A stretch of DNA of 64,000 nucleotides from Hymenobacter crusticola (GCF_002154225.1 NZ_MTSE01000002.1:620001-684000); one strand, 5' to 3'. Numbered from the stretch's first letter, positions 9,158-16,620 are shown. Program-made: numbers and translations. Notes: a model not told the origin generated them from the sequence alone.

Positions 9158-10024
9158 TTACGAGTTAGGAACGTGCAAGGTAGACTTGCGATTGTCTTGG
9201 CTGGCTTCTTCGCCAGTGGGCAAAGCCGCAGCTTTTTCTTTCTGCTTAGGTCGGTAATACGGCGTAGGCTCCGGCAAGCCTGCCGCTTCGGGAATAAATT
9301 CGCTAGCAATGATAGCAAATACCCGGTTTTTTAGCTCTTCTGCATCGGCTTGGGTAAGGCCCTGCGTAGGAATAGGCTCATGAACCACGACGCGTAGTGG
9401 CGTGTAGCGCACCCGGATACCACCAACGTCGGGCATAAAGCGATGATTCAGCGGCATAGTAATGGGCACAATGGGCACTCCGGCGGCAATAGCTAGCTGA
9501 AAGGCGCCATCCTTAAAAGGCGCCATTTCCTCCGCTGGCTTTTTTGAGATGGTGCCCTCTGGGAAAAGAATAACCGAACGCCCCTCTTCTAAGCTCTTAC
9601 GCGCCTGCACCATCGAACGACCCCGGCTAACGGCGCTTTCCCGGTTCACGGTGATGTACGTTTTTCCAAAAATGGGACCCCACAATGGCGTCTTAGCCAG
9701 GGAGCTTTTGCCCACGATGTTGAGGAAGCCCGGCAGCACTTTGAAAAGCACCGGGATATCGATGTAGGAGCTATGGTTGGATACGTACACGCACGGCTGG
9801 TTGTCAGGCAAAGGCTTTTTGTGCACTACTGTCACCGGCATACCCCACATCCAAACGGCACTAGTCGACCAAATTCGGTTGATTGTGTGCAGATGGCGAT
9901 GCCAACGGGGCTGCCGTGCTAGGATAAGCTGTAAAGGGTACGTAACAAAAAAGGGCAGCACAAACCAGAAGGTGCTCCAGGTAGTGTACAGCCGATGACC
10001 AATGAAACGTAACAACCGTCGCAT
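9158..10024 (-). CDS. plsC: 1-acyl-sn-glycerol-3-phosphate acyltransferase (PlsC family)
   Basis: Adds the second acyl chain to lysophosphatidic acid to make phosphatidic acid at the inner membrane. Motif I HX4D appears as SNHSSYIDIPVL (about 87-98 from the chosen start), motif II as TYITVNRE, motif III as LFPEGTISK, and a proline motif GVPIVPITM. A hydrophobic segment lies near residues 15-35. I chose ATG at 10024 (288 residues): it begins MRRLLRFIG, and a -7 promoter element lies just upstream. A longer frame to 10108 runs back into an inverted repeat and is unlikely to be coding. The C-terminal 30 residues are charged and variable. Confidence 0.92.
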   Translation of the reverse strand: MRRLLRFIGHRLYTTWSTFWFVLPFFVTYPLQLILARQPRWHRHLHTINRIWSTSAVWMWGMPVTVVHKKPLPDNQPCVYVSNHSSYIDIPVLFKVLPGFLNIVGKSSLAKTPLWGPIFGKTYITVNRESAVSRGRSMVQARKSLEEGRSVILFPEGTISKKPAEEMAPFKDGAFQLAIAAGVPIVPITMPLNHRFMPDVGGIRVRYTPLRVVVHEPIPTQGLTQADAEELKNRVFAIIASEFIPEAAGLPEPTPYYRPKQKEKAAALPTGEEASQDNRKSTLHVPNS

Positions 10025-10028
10025 GCTA

Positions 10029-10036
10029 CAAAGGTA
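10029..10036 (-). promoter_or_regulatory. -7 promoter element before plsC
   Basis: On the minus strand this reads TACCTTTG, an exact match to the Bacteroidota -7 consensus TAnnTTTG, only four bases before the plsC ATG. If used, the mRNA would start at or next to the start codon. No clear TTG at -33 was found, so support is partial. Confidence 0.45.
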
Positions 10037-10050
10037 AGAAAGAGCAACTT

Positions 10051-10135
10051 CGCGTGAGTAGTGGAGCGAGTAAGTAAGAATATTCACTAGACCTAGGTGC
10101 GGGAACATTCAGTTACTCACTTAATTACTCATGCG
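10051..10135. repeat. imperfect inverted repeat between Nudix and plsC genes
   Basis: Left arm CGCGTGAGTAGTGGAGCGAG...AATATTC (10051-10085) pairs with right arm GAACATTCAGTTACTCACTTAATTACTCATGCG (split here only for description; 10103-10135). Most differences are G/A or C/T changes that still pair as G-U in RNA. The right arm includes the stop codon of the Nudix gene (10131-10129). The loop carries ACCTAGGT. Arms are made of GAGTAA/GAGTAG units like those at 12033, 17001 and 43296. Confidence 0.65.
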
Positions 10136-10716
10136 AGGTTAGCTCTGGTTGCCAAGATTTTGTCTGCTTTCAGCAAGCCCGCTACGCTAATAGCGTCAGT
10201 GATGCGGTTGTCTAGGGCCATCTGCACAGCTTCTGCAAAGGGTAGCTTCCACAAGCGTAAGTCTTCGGTTTCTTCGGGTGCTACTTCGCCAGGAATGAGG
10301 TCTTCCGCCAAAAACACGAAGCCTTCTTCGTCTGTGACCGAATTGGAAGTGTGAAGTCTTGCAATGTTGGTCCAGCGCTGAGCGCTAAAACCAGTTTCCT
10401 CCCGCAGCTCCCGCTTAGCCGAGTCCAGTATGTCGAGCTCGACCGGTCCGCCACCCATCGGAATTTCCCAAGAGTATTCGTTCAGCGGATAGCGGTATTG
10501 CCCCACGAGCCATGTGTTGCCTTCCGCATCGATGGGAATAATGCCAATGGCTTTATTCTTCATGCTGACTACCCCATAAATGCCGCGCCCACCAGCTGGG
10601 TTTATAACCTGGTCTTCCCGCACGCTGATCCACGGGTTTTGATATTTCGGCTCTGTATCAAGCACTTGCCAAGGGTTGTGTGTTTCGTCGAAGTCCGGAG
10701 AAGCAGATGCGTTCAT
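10129..10716 (-). CDS. NUDIX hydrolase, ADP-ribose pyrophosphatase-like
   Basis: 195 residues. Contains a complete Nudix box (G-x5-E-x7-REU-x-EE-x-GU) as GGGPVELDILDSAKRELREE followed by TGF, about residues 90-112. The surrounding pattern (NPWISVREDQVINPAG near the N-terminus, QYRYPLNEYSWEIPMG before the box) matches the ADP-ribose/GDP-mannose pyrophosphatase group, which hydrolyses nucleoside diphosphates linked to another moiety. Exact substrate cannot be told. First gene of a minus-strand run leading to plsC, gatC and the TPR membrane protein, although a large inverted repeat separates it from plsC. Confidence 0.93.
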   Translation of the reverse strand: MNASASPDFDETHNPWQVLDTEPKYQNPWISVREDQVINPAGGRGIYGVVSMKNKAIGIIPIDAEGNTWLVGQYRYPLNEYSWEIPMGGGPVELDILDSAKRELREETGFSAQRWTNIARLHTSNSVTDEEGFVFLAEDLIPGEVAPEETEDLRLWKLPFAEAVQMALDNRITDAISVAGLLKADKILATRANLA

Positions 10717-10863
10717 TAGAATTTGGGAAGAAAATGAATATAGTATTTCCTATATTGAGAAATTTTTCCTAATATTAGAAAGGCCTATCGGCTAGGGGCA
10801 AGCATTGGACGAGTAGAAGCAGGCGTTGGGCCAAAATATGTAGTCTAAGAAAATAGCTTCCAA

Positions 10864-10871
10864 TACTTTTG
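10864..10871 (+). promoter_or_regulatory. -7 promoter element of candidate small RNA
   Basis: TACTTTTG, an exact TAnnTTTG match, in a non-coding stretch 14 bases before the first stem of the candidate RNA. A clear -33 TTG at the right distance is lacking. Confidence 0.45.
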
Positions 10872-10877
10872 CAACGG

Positions 10878-11012
10878 AAAATTATTCAGCGCGGGTAGGA
10901 TTTATGGAAAGGAAGGTCCTATCTGCGTAGCAAAATTCGGCAAAGGAAGAGTGGATAAAACTCGCCGAAGGAGCGTTAAAAGCCACTGCACAACGCAGTG
11001 GCCTTTTTGTTT
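10878..11012 (+). ncRNA. candidate structured small RNA of about 135 nt
   Basis: The 374-base gap between the Nudix gene and the next small gene has no convincing reading frame, but contains a promoter-like TACTTTTG and then three consecutive hairpins. Stem 1: CGCGGGTAGGA (10890-10900) with TCCTATCTGCG (10917-10927), eleven pairs including two G-U. Stem 2: TTCGGC (10936-10941) with GCCGAA (10964-10969), with an inner GAGT/ACTC. Stem 3: a terminator, GCCACTGC/GCAGTGGC followed by TTTTTGTTTT. A plus-strand terminator here has no upstream protein gene to serve, which supports a separate transcript. I could not match it to tmRNA, RNase P, SRP RNA or 6S RNA by eye. Confidence 0.5.
10982..11012 (+). 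terminator. intrinsic terminator with no upstream protein gene
   Basis: GCCACTGC, loop ACAAC, GCAGTGGC, then CCTTTTTGTTTT. A typical rho-independent terminator on the plus strand; the nearest upstream gene is on the other strand, so it probably ends the small RNA at 10878. Confidence 0.75.
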
Positions 11013-11053
11013 TAGGGGACAACTGTCGGAGAAAAGCTGGCGTATTTAACCAA

Positions 11054-11078
11054 GCTAGCCGTTCACATTCCGGCTAGC
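11054..11078 (+). promoter_or_regulatory. hairpin in the leader of the small acidic gene
   Basis: GCTAGCCG and CGGCTAGC form an eight-pair stem with a nine-base loop, ending 12 bases before the ATG at 11091. It could influence translation of that gene; function unknown. Confidence 0.4.
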
Positions 11079-11090
11079 CTCGGAGATTTT

Positions 11091-11327
11091 ATGGCCAACA
11101 AGCCCAAAACGCAGCCGGCTCAGCCCGAACCCGGTGATCCGCTATTCAACCTAAAACATGCCGAAGCTGAAGCAGCTCTCGGTACCGATACAAGTGCGCT
11201 GAACGAAGCCATCAACGAAGATGGCCCCGAAGACGATGACCTAGATGAAGGACCGCGTGACTCGCAAGGCAACCGCCGGGGCGAAAGTAGCGCACCTGAA
11301 GCTGGTACCACCGCTGGCAAGCACTAA
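11091..11327 (+). CDS. small acidic hydrophilic protein, unknown function
   Basis: 78 residues without any hydrophobic segment, very rich in Asp, Glu, Ala and Pro, with an acidic core NEDGPEDDDLDEG and a charged Gly/Ser tail. It looks disordered and cytoplasmic. ATG start, stop TAA, then a strong GC hairpin. No domain recognised. The coding evidence is an open frame bracketed by a leader hairpin and a terminator-like hairpin, so I treat it as real but not certain. Confidence 0.6.
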   Translation: MANKPKTQPAQPEPGDPLFNLKHAEAEAALGTDTSALNEAINEDGPEDDDLDEGPRDSQGNRRGESSAPEAGTTAGKH

Positions 11328-11362
11328 GCTGTTAGTGCACTAGATAAAAAGTTTCTGATTAA

Positions 11363-11409
11363 GAAGCAGGCCCGCGGAACTAGTAAGGCTAGCTCCGCGG
11401 GCCTGCTTC
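11363..11409. terminator. strong GC hairpin between small acidic gene and rnhB
   Basis: GAAGCAGGCCCGCGGA (11363-11378) and TCCGCGGGCCTGCTTC (11394-11409) form a perfect 16-pair stem with a 15-base loop that holds GCTAG. No long T-run follows, so termination is likely but not proven. Confidence 0.65.
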
Positions 11410-11422
11410 CGTTAGAAGCTCT

Positions 11423-11430
11423 TATTTTTG
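11423..11430 (+). promoter_or_regulatory. -7 promoter element before rnhB
   Basis: TATTTTTG matches TAnnTTTG and lies eight bases before the rnhB ATG at 11439, so transcription would begin almost at the start codon (leaderless). No clear -33 TTG. Confidence 0.4.
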
Positions 11431-11438
11431 CCGGCACT

Positions 11439-12014
11439 ATGCTACTTGCTTCTCACACTGGTCAGCTCCTAGAGGCTGGCCTCGACGAGGCGGGGCGGGG
11501 CTGCTTGGCTGGGCCCGTGTTCGCCGCCGCGGTAATCTTGCCGCCCGATTTTGCGCCAGCTTACCTCAATGACTCCAAGCAAATGACGGCCAAACGCCGG
11601 GAAGCGATGCGTGCAGAGATATGCGCAGAAGCGGTAGCATGGGCAGTAGCAGAGGCCTCACCGGAAGAAATAGCTACCATAAACATTGAGCAGGCAAGTT
11701 ACCTTGCTATGCATCGGGCGGTAGAAGCGCTACGCGTGGCACCAACGCACCTGATTGTGGATGGCAAGCGCTTTCGGCCCTACCTAGGTATTGATCACAC
11801 TTGCCTCATTGGTGGTGATGGACGCTACCGTAGTATTGCCGCCGCATCGGTACTTGCCAAGACTTTTCGAGATGAACGCATGCGCGAGCTAGCTGCCGAG
11901 TTCCCGTTTTATGGTTGGGAGCAGAACGCGGGTTATCCCACGGCCCGCCACCGCGACGGTATCCGAGCACACGGACCTACCGTGCACCACCGGTTAGGCT
12001 TCCGCCTTTTATAA
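11439..12014 (+). CDS. rnhB: ribonuclease HII
   Basis: 191 residues. Cleaves RNA in RNA-DNA hybrids and removes single ribonucleotides from DNA. Family signature GLDEAGRGCLAGPVFAAAV with the catalytic D-E pair near residues 16-17, DSKQMTAKRR, LIVDGKRF with a third acidic residue, and the SIAAASVLAKTFRDERM motif with the catalytic Asp. C-terminal YPTARHRDGIRAHGPTVHHR is also typical. The gene is alone on the plus strand, convergent with the response regulator. Confidence 0.95.
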   Translation: MLLASHTGQLLEAGLDEAGRGCLAGPVFAAAVILPPDFAPAYLNDSKQMTAKRREAMRAEICAEAVAWAVAEASPEEIATINIEQASYLAMHRAVEALRVAPTHLIVDGKRFRPYLGIDHTCLIGGDGRYRSIAAASVLAKTFRDERMRELAAEFPFYGWEQNAGYPTARHRDGIRAHGPTVHHRLGFRLL

Positions 12015-12032
12015 AAAAGCAACAAAGTGGCT

Positions 12033-12081
12033 GAGCAACGGAGTAAAGACAAGCTCTAAGAACTTATCTACTCCGTTACTC
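12033..12081. terminator. inverted repeat between convergent rnhB and response regulator
   Basis: GAGCAACGGAGTA (12033-12045) pairs with TACTCCGTTACTC (12069-12081) with one mismatch. It lies between two convergent stops and may stop both transcripts. Arm sequence is the same GAGTAA-GGAGTA type as the inter-gene repeats at 10051 and 17001. Confidence 0.5.
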
Positions 12082-12089
12082 TTACGAAG

Positions 12090-12533
12090 CTAATCTTTGA
12101 GGCGAAGTAGGTCTAGGAACAGGCTGAAGCCATCGACGGTAGAACCGCCTTCCCCAAACTTGTCGAAGGTCAGAGGCTTGACGATATAGCCACTTACTGC
12201 TAGCTCGCGGGCTTTGAGTCGGTCGGCTTCCAGGTCGGAAGTGGTCATGATGAATACATTCAATCCCACAAATTCTGGGTCGGAGCGAAGTGCTTCGAGC
12301 AATTCGAGGCCATTCATGCGCGGCATGTTGATATCGATCATCACCACGCTAGGTTTGTCGATTTTCGGCTGGCTGTTTTCGCCCCGCAATAAGTTGAGCG
12401 CTTCGCGGCCATTGCCAGCAATGTGCAGCGGAACGTTGACGTTATGTTTGCGCAACTCGCGTTGCACATTCATGATATCCATCTGATCGTCTTCGACGAG
12501 CAGAATACAAGGGGAGGAAGGAGCTGTTGACAT
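12090..12533 (-). CDS. single-domain response regulator, Rcp1-like
   Basis: 147 residues, one CheY-like receiver domain and no output domain. Acidic pocket in ILLVEDDQMD, phospho-acceptor Asp in VVMIDINMPRMNG, the Thr/Ser switch in FIMTTSD and the conserved Lys in YIVKPLTF. The spacing between alpha 1 and the Asp, with an NGREALNLLRGE segment, is that of Rcp1-type regulators which pair with bacteriophytochrome-like kinases. It begins 43 bases after the adjacent histidine kinase and is very probably its phosphorylation partner. Confidence 0.93.
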   Translation of the reverse strand: MSTAPSSPCILLVEDDQMDIMNVQRELRKHNVNVPLHIAGNGREALNLLRGENSQPKIDKPSVVMIDINMPRMNGLELLEALRSDPEFVGLNVFIMTTSDLEADRLKARELAVSGYIVKPLTFDKFGEGGSTVDGFSLFLDLLRLKD

Positions 12534-12576
12534 AATCGTACAGAGACCAGGAAAGGAAAGCTAGGTCCCTATACGA

Positions 12577-14121
12577 TTAAGATTTAGATTGAGCTAACTC
12601 GGTATGAGTAGCTAGCGCGGCAGCTACAGGCGGGGCACTAAGCTTGGGCCACGTGAAAATGAACGTAGCTCCTTGGCCCTCGCTGGATTCGACGTGAATG
12701 TTACCACCTTGGCCCTCCACAATCTTTTTCACAATAGCCAGCCCTACGCCGGTGCTTTCGAGCGTGTCGCGCGCGGTCAGGGTCTGGAAAATGAGGAAAA
12801 TACGCTCGTGATACTCTGGAGCAATGCCTGGCCCATCGTCGCTCACGGCAAACGTGTACTGCTGCCGGTCTTCGCGGTAACTGACTCGCACACTGCCCGT
12901 GGCTGGGTGGTCGTGGTACTTGAGCGCGTTGCTGATCAGGTTGGTAAACACTTGCTGGAGCAAGACCCGTGGCGTAGCGAACGTAGGCAAGTAAGTAGGA
13001 AGCTCCAGGCGGAAACCAGCGGGCGGCGCCATCGAATCTGTAATCTCCGTGAGCAGCTCCCGTAGGTTGACGCGCTCAGTGGCTTGCTGTACTCGCCCTA
13101 CCCGTGACAGCTCCAAGATACCCGTAATCAAGTTTTCCATGCGGTGCACACGAGTGCGCATAAGCAGCAGGAATTCCTGAATGTGAGGCGGCAAATCCTC
13201 GCCCATGTCCTCCTCGATCCAGCGCGTAGCACTCTCAATTCCGCGCAATGGCGCTTTCAGATCGTGCGATACAACGTAGGCAAACTGGTCGAGCTCTTGG
13301 TTGCGACGCTCTAGCTGCGTAATCGTGGAGCCAATGGTATTCGACATGGTATTCATCGAGTCGGCTAGCTGGCTCAGTTCATCGTAGTCCGTGTCTTCAA
13401 TGCGTGTTTTGTAGTCCCCTTTTGCCAAGCGGACGGCTAGGTCCGTCATTTTGCCAATGCGCCGCGCAATGAGCCGGGTAATGTAGATGGCCCACGTAAC
13501 ACCAAGCACACTGGCGAGCAATGTGATGGTGATAGAAATAAGCCGGTTTTCGTTGATGCTATCTGTCAGCTTTTTGCGCAACTCGCTCCGGGTTTTGAGC
13601 TCCGTGGTATCGAAGCCGCGAAAGAGCACCCGGATCTGGTCCATCATGAGTTTACCCGTGAGCCCTTCGGCTAACAAGCGGTGTTCCATGCCCTGCAAGC
13701 CTAGCTGGTTTGGGATGCGCCGCTTTGCCTCCCGTTTCTCACTGACCATAAGATGAGAGTACGCAGACCACTGCTGGAATAAACGTTGGGCGCGCACTAG
13801 GCGCTCGTATTGCGGCGAATCTGATTTGAGCAGGCCGCGAAGCTGCACAAACCGACCTAGCAGGCTTCGCTCACCTTCATAGTAAGGCTGCAAAATGGCC
13901 GCGTCGCCGATGAGCAGGTAGCCGCGAAACCCCGTCTCCATATCAATGATGCCACCCACCAAAGAGGTGGCTTCGCTGGTAATGCGCTGCGACTCGGCGA
14001 CGCGCTGTGCATTGCGGAGCACCTTGCGCGAGAGCTGATAGTTGATGAGAACAACGCCAGCAAACAGCACCAGGATGGCTAAAAAACCAGCAATAAGTTT
14101 AGTGGAAAGCTTCAGCTTCAT
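12577..14121 (-). CDS. sensor histidine kinase with CHASE3 and HAMP domains
   Basis: 514 residues. One membrane span near residues 10-30, a periplasmic CHASE3-like helical domain (about 35-175, with METGFRGYLLIGD typical of CHASE3), a second span near 190-215, a HAMP linker (about 215-270), the HisKA dimerisation domain with phospho-acceptor His in YVVSHDLKAPLRGIE, and a C-terminal HATPase with N-box NLISNALKYHD, G1 DDGPGI and G2 STGVGLAIVKK. It autophosphorylates and should pass phosphate to the Rcp1-like regulator just downstream. The CZB gene 24 bases upstream suggests a shared signal. Confidence 0.94.
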   Translation of the reverse strand: MKLKLSTKLIAGFLAILVLFAGVVLINYQLSRKVLRNAQRVAESQRITSEATSLVGGIIDMETGFRGYLLIGDAAILQPYYEGERSLLGRFVQLRGLLKSDSPQYERLVRAQRLFQQWSAYSHLMVSEKREAKRRIPNQLGLQGMEHRLLAEGLTGKLMMDQIRVLFRGFDTTELKTRSELRKKLTDSINENRLISITITLLASVLGVTWAIYITRLIARRIGKMTDLAVRLAKGDYKTRIEDTDYDELSQLADSMNTMSNTIGSTITQLERRNQELDQFAYVVSHDLKAPLRGIESATRWIEEDMGEDLPPHIQEFLLLMRTRVHRMENLITGILELSRVGRVQQATERVNLRELLTEITDSMAPPAGFRLELPTYLPTFATPRVLLQQVFTNLISNALKYHDHPATGSVRVSYREDRQQYTFAVSDDGPGIAPEYHERIFLIFQTLTARDTLESTGVGLAIVKKIVEGQGGNIHVESSEGQGATFIFTWPKLSAPPVAAALATHTELAQSKS

Positions 14122-14145
14122 GTACGACGAGGCTACAACGGCAGA

Positions 14146-14511
14146 TCAGCGACCGTGGCGCAACTTTTCTTCCATAGCGCGGAGAAGCTGTACAATACGG
14201 TCGGCCATGACTTGTACGTCAGCGAGGCCAGTAATGGCTTGTTCTGTTTCGCCGGCGAGGCGCAGATCCATCAGTTGATTAGCTTTTTCGTGAATTTGCC
14301 GGTGCACCCGGTTCAGCTCGTGCGCCTCCGGTAAGTGCTTGTAAGTGACGAGCGCACGCTCATTTATCCACTTGCCCAAAGAACAGAGATTCGGGTCGCG
14401 AATGGGGCCTTCCGCGGTACCGCTGCCGTAGAGGAAAGAGCGAAGCTTAGATTTGAAAAGAAAATGCTTCACCGAAGCAGTTTCAAAATCCTGTTTTATA
14501 TCATCGTGCAT
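14146..14511 (-). CDS. stand-alone CZB (chemoreceptor zinc-binding) domain protein
   Basis: 121 residues, one CZB four-helix domain. The zinc ligands of the family are visible: His16 in SVKHFLFKSKL, Cys43 in LCSLGKW, and His70 and His74 in VHRQIH. CZB domains bind zinc and in some proteins sense zinc or hypochlorite through the zinc-bound Cys; they are normally fused to chemoreceptors or diguanylate cyclases. Here the domain is alone, directly in front of a CHASE3 histidine kinase and a response regulator, so a sensing or regulatory role in that two-component system is a reasonable inference. Confidence 0.88.
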   Translation of the reverse strand: MHDDIKQDFETASVKHFLFKSKLRSFLYGSGTAEGPIRDPNLCSLGKWINERALVTYKHLPEAHELNRVHRQIHEKANQLMDLRLAGETEQAITGLADVQVMADRIVQLLRAMEEKLRHGR

Positions 14512-14581
14512 GATGGCCGGAAAGCAAGTTGCAGCAAGAGACAGCGCCTAAAGCACAACTGTTGAAAAAGGGACATACGTA

Positions 14582-14598
14582 AGTTATCAAAGATAACT
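14582..14598. promoter_or_regulatory. palindrome over a -7-like element upstream of the CZB gene
   Basis: AGTTATC-AAA-GATAACT is a perfect seven-base inverted repeat. Its centre on the minus strand reads TATCTTTG, matching TAnnTTTG, about 77 bases before the CZB start. It may be a promoter with an overlapping operator. Confidence 0.4.
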
Positions 14599-14710
14599 CA
14601 TCAGTTTGAGGGCGCAGGGGCCGGGCAAATAGTTAATTTCGCCCTGTCGCTTTCGCAATTTGCTGCTCCTGTCTATTGAGCGCTTAACTCTACTCACTAA
14701 GCAATACACT

Positions 14711-15817
14711 ATGGCCGAAGACCTTAAAACCGTCACGTTGAACGAGGTGCATCAGCAGCTAGGTGCCAAGATGGTGCCTTTCGCCGGGTACAACATGCCC
14801 GTGCGCTACTCTTCCGACCTCGATGAACACCACACTGTACGGCGGGCCGTGGGCATCTTCGACGTGTCGCACATGGGCGAGTTTCGGGTGCGTGGTCCGC
14901 ATGCCCTCGACCTGATTCAGCGTGTGACCAGCAACGACGCAAGTAAGCTCACCGATGGCAAAGCGCAGTACGCGTGCCTGCCCAACAAGGAAGGCGGTAT
15001 CGTCGATGACCTGCTGGTCTACCGCTTGGCCGATGAGGATTACATGCTGGTCGTGAATGCTTCTAACATCGAGAAAGATTGGAACTGGATCAACCAGTAC
15101 AATACTGAAGGTGCGGAGCTGGAGAATGTCTCGGACGAGATTAGCTTGTTTGCGGTGCAAGGCCCAAAAGCCGCCGCCGCCTTGCAGCCGCTCACTGACG
15201 CCGACCTAGGTAGCATTCCGTACTACTCGTTTGTGCAGGGCACTTTCGCCGGCGCGCCCAACGTTATTATCTCCGCCACGGGCTACACTGGCGCGGGCGG
15301 CTTCGAGCTGTACGTGCCGAACGAACACGCCAAAGCAGTATGGGATAAAATTATGGAAGCGGGGCAGCCCTATGGCCTTAAGCCCATCGGTCTAGGGGCC
15401 CGCGATACGCTCCGCCTCGAAATGGGCTACTGCCTGTACGGCAACGACATCGACGATAAAACGTCGCCGTTGGAGGCAGGCCTAGGTTGGATTACCAAGT
15501 TTACCAAAGAGTTTACGAACTCGGCTACGCTGAAGCAGCAAAAAGAACAGGGCGTAGACCGCAAGCTCGTGGGCTTCCAAATGGACGGTCCTGGCATTCC
15601 ACGCAGCCATTATCCCTTGGTCGATGAAGCGGGCGAGCCGGTTGGGGAAGTAACGTCGGGCACCCAGTCGCCTTCCTTGAGCAAAGGCATTGGCCTAGGC
15701 TACGTGAAGACGGCACTAAGCACGCCGGGAAGCAAAGTGTTTGTGCAGGTACGCGGAAAGAACTTGCCGGCTACCATCGTGAAGCTTCCCTTCGTGCCTG
15801 GTACGGAAGAAGCATAA
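14711..15817 (+). CDS. gcvT: glycine cleavage system T protein (aminomethyltransferase)
   Basis: Transfers the methylene group from the aminomethyl-lipoyl H protein to tetrahydrofolate and releases ammonia. Start at ATG 14711 (368 residues, M-A-E-D-L-K-T); an in-frame extension to 14660 lacks homologous character. Features: [20 protein letters not shown] and [14 protein letters not shown] at the N-terminus, the folate-binding Asp region with [53 protein letters not shown] and ETSPLEAGL-like [12 protein letters not shown]. gcvH and gcvP are not in this window. Confidence 0.95.
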   Translation: MAEDLKTVTLNEVHQQLGAKMVPFAGYNMPVRYSSDLDEHHTVRRAVGIFDVSHMGEFRVRGPHALDLIQRVTSNDASKLTDGKAQYACLPNKEGGIVDDLLVYRLADEDYMLVVNASNIEKDWNWINQYNTEGAELENVSDEISLFAVQGPKAAAALQPLTDADLGSIPYYSFVQGTFAGAPNVIISATGYTGAGGFELYVPNEHAKAVWDKIMEAGQPYGLKPIGLGARDTLRLEMGYCLYGNDIDDKTSPLEAGLGWITKFTKEFTNSATLKQQKEQGVDRKLVGFQMDGPGIPRSHYPLVDEAGEPVGEVTSGTQSPSLSKGIGLGYVKTALSTPGSKVFVQVRGKNLPATIVKLPFVPGTEEA

Positions 15818-15839
15818 GTAAAAACAACTCATAGAAGCT

Positions 15840-15876
15840 CAAACGGCCATGCCTCGCTATCTGGCATGGCCGTTTG
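15840..15876 (+). terminator. hairpin between gcvT and comB
   Basis: CAAACGGCCATGCC and GGCATGGCCGTTTG form a perfect 14-pair stem with a nine-base loop. It lies 22 bases past the gcvT stop. It covers the most upstream possible TTG start of comB, which argues for a later start there. Confidence 0.7.
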
Positions 15877-15894
15877 ACGTTAATACCATCAGTT

Positions 15895-16617
15895 TTGACA
15901 ACACAACCTAGCCTCGACGTTTGCTTGACGCCCGAGCTGCTCTCCCTTTTCGATTTGCGCGGCCGTGTGGCGGTAGTCGTTGATATTTTGCGCGCCACTT
16001 CCTCTATGGTAACAGCGTTGGCCGCCGGCGTAACGCACATTGTACCGCTAAGTGAGCTAGAAGAATGCCGTACTTATGCCGCGCAAGGCTACCTGACTGC
16101 GGCGGAGCGAGATGGCCGGCAGGCGGCCGGGTTCGACCTAGGCAACTCGCCCTTCGGCTACCTCGATGAGGCGGCACCAGTGCGCGGCCGGGCGGTGGCC
16201 ATCACCACCACCAACGGCACGCGGGCGCTCCAGCTTTCTCTTTCCGCCGACGCTGTTGTGGTAGGTGCTTTCCTTAACTTGCAAGCCGTCGCTGCGTTTG
16301 CGCGTCAGCAGCAAAAAGACGTCGTCGTTGTCTGTGCCGGGTGGAAAGGCAACTTCAACCTAGAAGACACTCTTTTTGCCGGCGCATTGGCCGAGCTGCT
16401 GGCTCCCGACTTCGACATCACTAGCAGTGATGCTACGCTGGCTGCGTACCAGCTCTGGCTGCAAGCCAAACCCGACTTAGCTACCTACCTGCTGCAATCG
16501 GCGCACGTCCGGAGGCTGAATAGCCTAGAAGCCAACAAGGACATGGATTTCTGTGTGCGCCTGAATGAGTACGATCTGGTACCTATCTGGCGAGACGGCC
16601 GCATTGTGGTCAATTAA
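15895..16617 (+). CDS. comB: 2-phosphosulfolactate phosphatase (ComB family)
   Basis: Hydrolyses 2-phosphosulfolactate to sulfolactate. Family features: SLDVCLTPELLSLFDLRG at the N-terminus, VVDILRATSSMVTALAAG with the conserved Asp/Arg, LSELEECRTYA, AAERDGRQAAGFDLGNSPFGYL and ITTTNGTRALQLS. No ATG is available; I chose TTG at 15895, since the alternative TTG at 15874 sits inside the upstream hairpin. In methanogens ComB serves coenzyme M synthesis; in Bacteroidota a link to sulfolactate or sulfonolipid metabolism is possible but is only inference. Followed three bases later by the convergent MazG-like gene. Confidence 0.88.
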   Translation: MTTQPSLDVCLTPELLSLFDLRGRVAVVVDILRATSSMVTALAAGVTHIVPLSELEECRTYAAQGYLTAAERDGRQAAGFDLGNSPFGYLDEAAPVRGRAVAITTTNGTRALQLSLSADAVVVGAFLNLQAVAAFARQQQKDVVVVCAGWKGNFNLEDTLFAGALAELLAPDFDITSSDATLAAYQLWLQAKPDLATYLLQSAHVRRLNSLEANKDMDFCVRLNEYDLVPIWRDGRIVVN

Positions 16618-16620
16618 TAG

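Noticed and set aside
10904-10930. Eight-codon frame starting at an ATG inside the candidate small RNA
   Set aside because: Too short and it ends inside the first stem; base pairing explains the sequence better.
15874-15894. Upstream TTG start for comB
   Set aside because: It lies within the 14-pair hairpin after gcvT, and the added residues do not match the usual ComB N-terminus.
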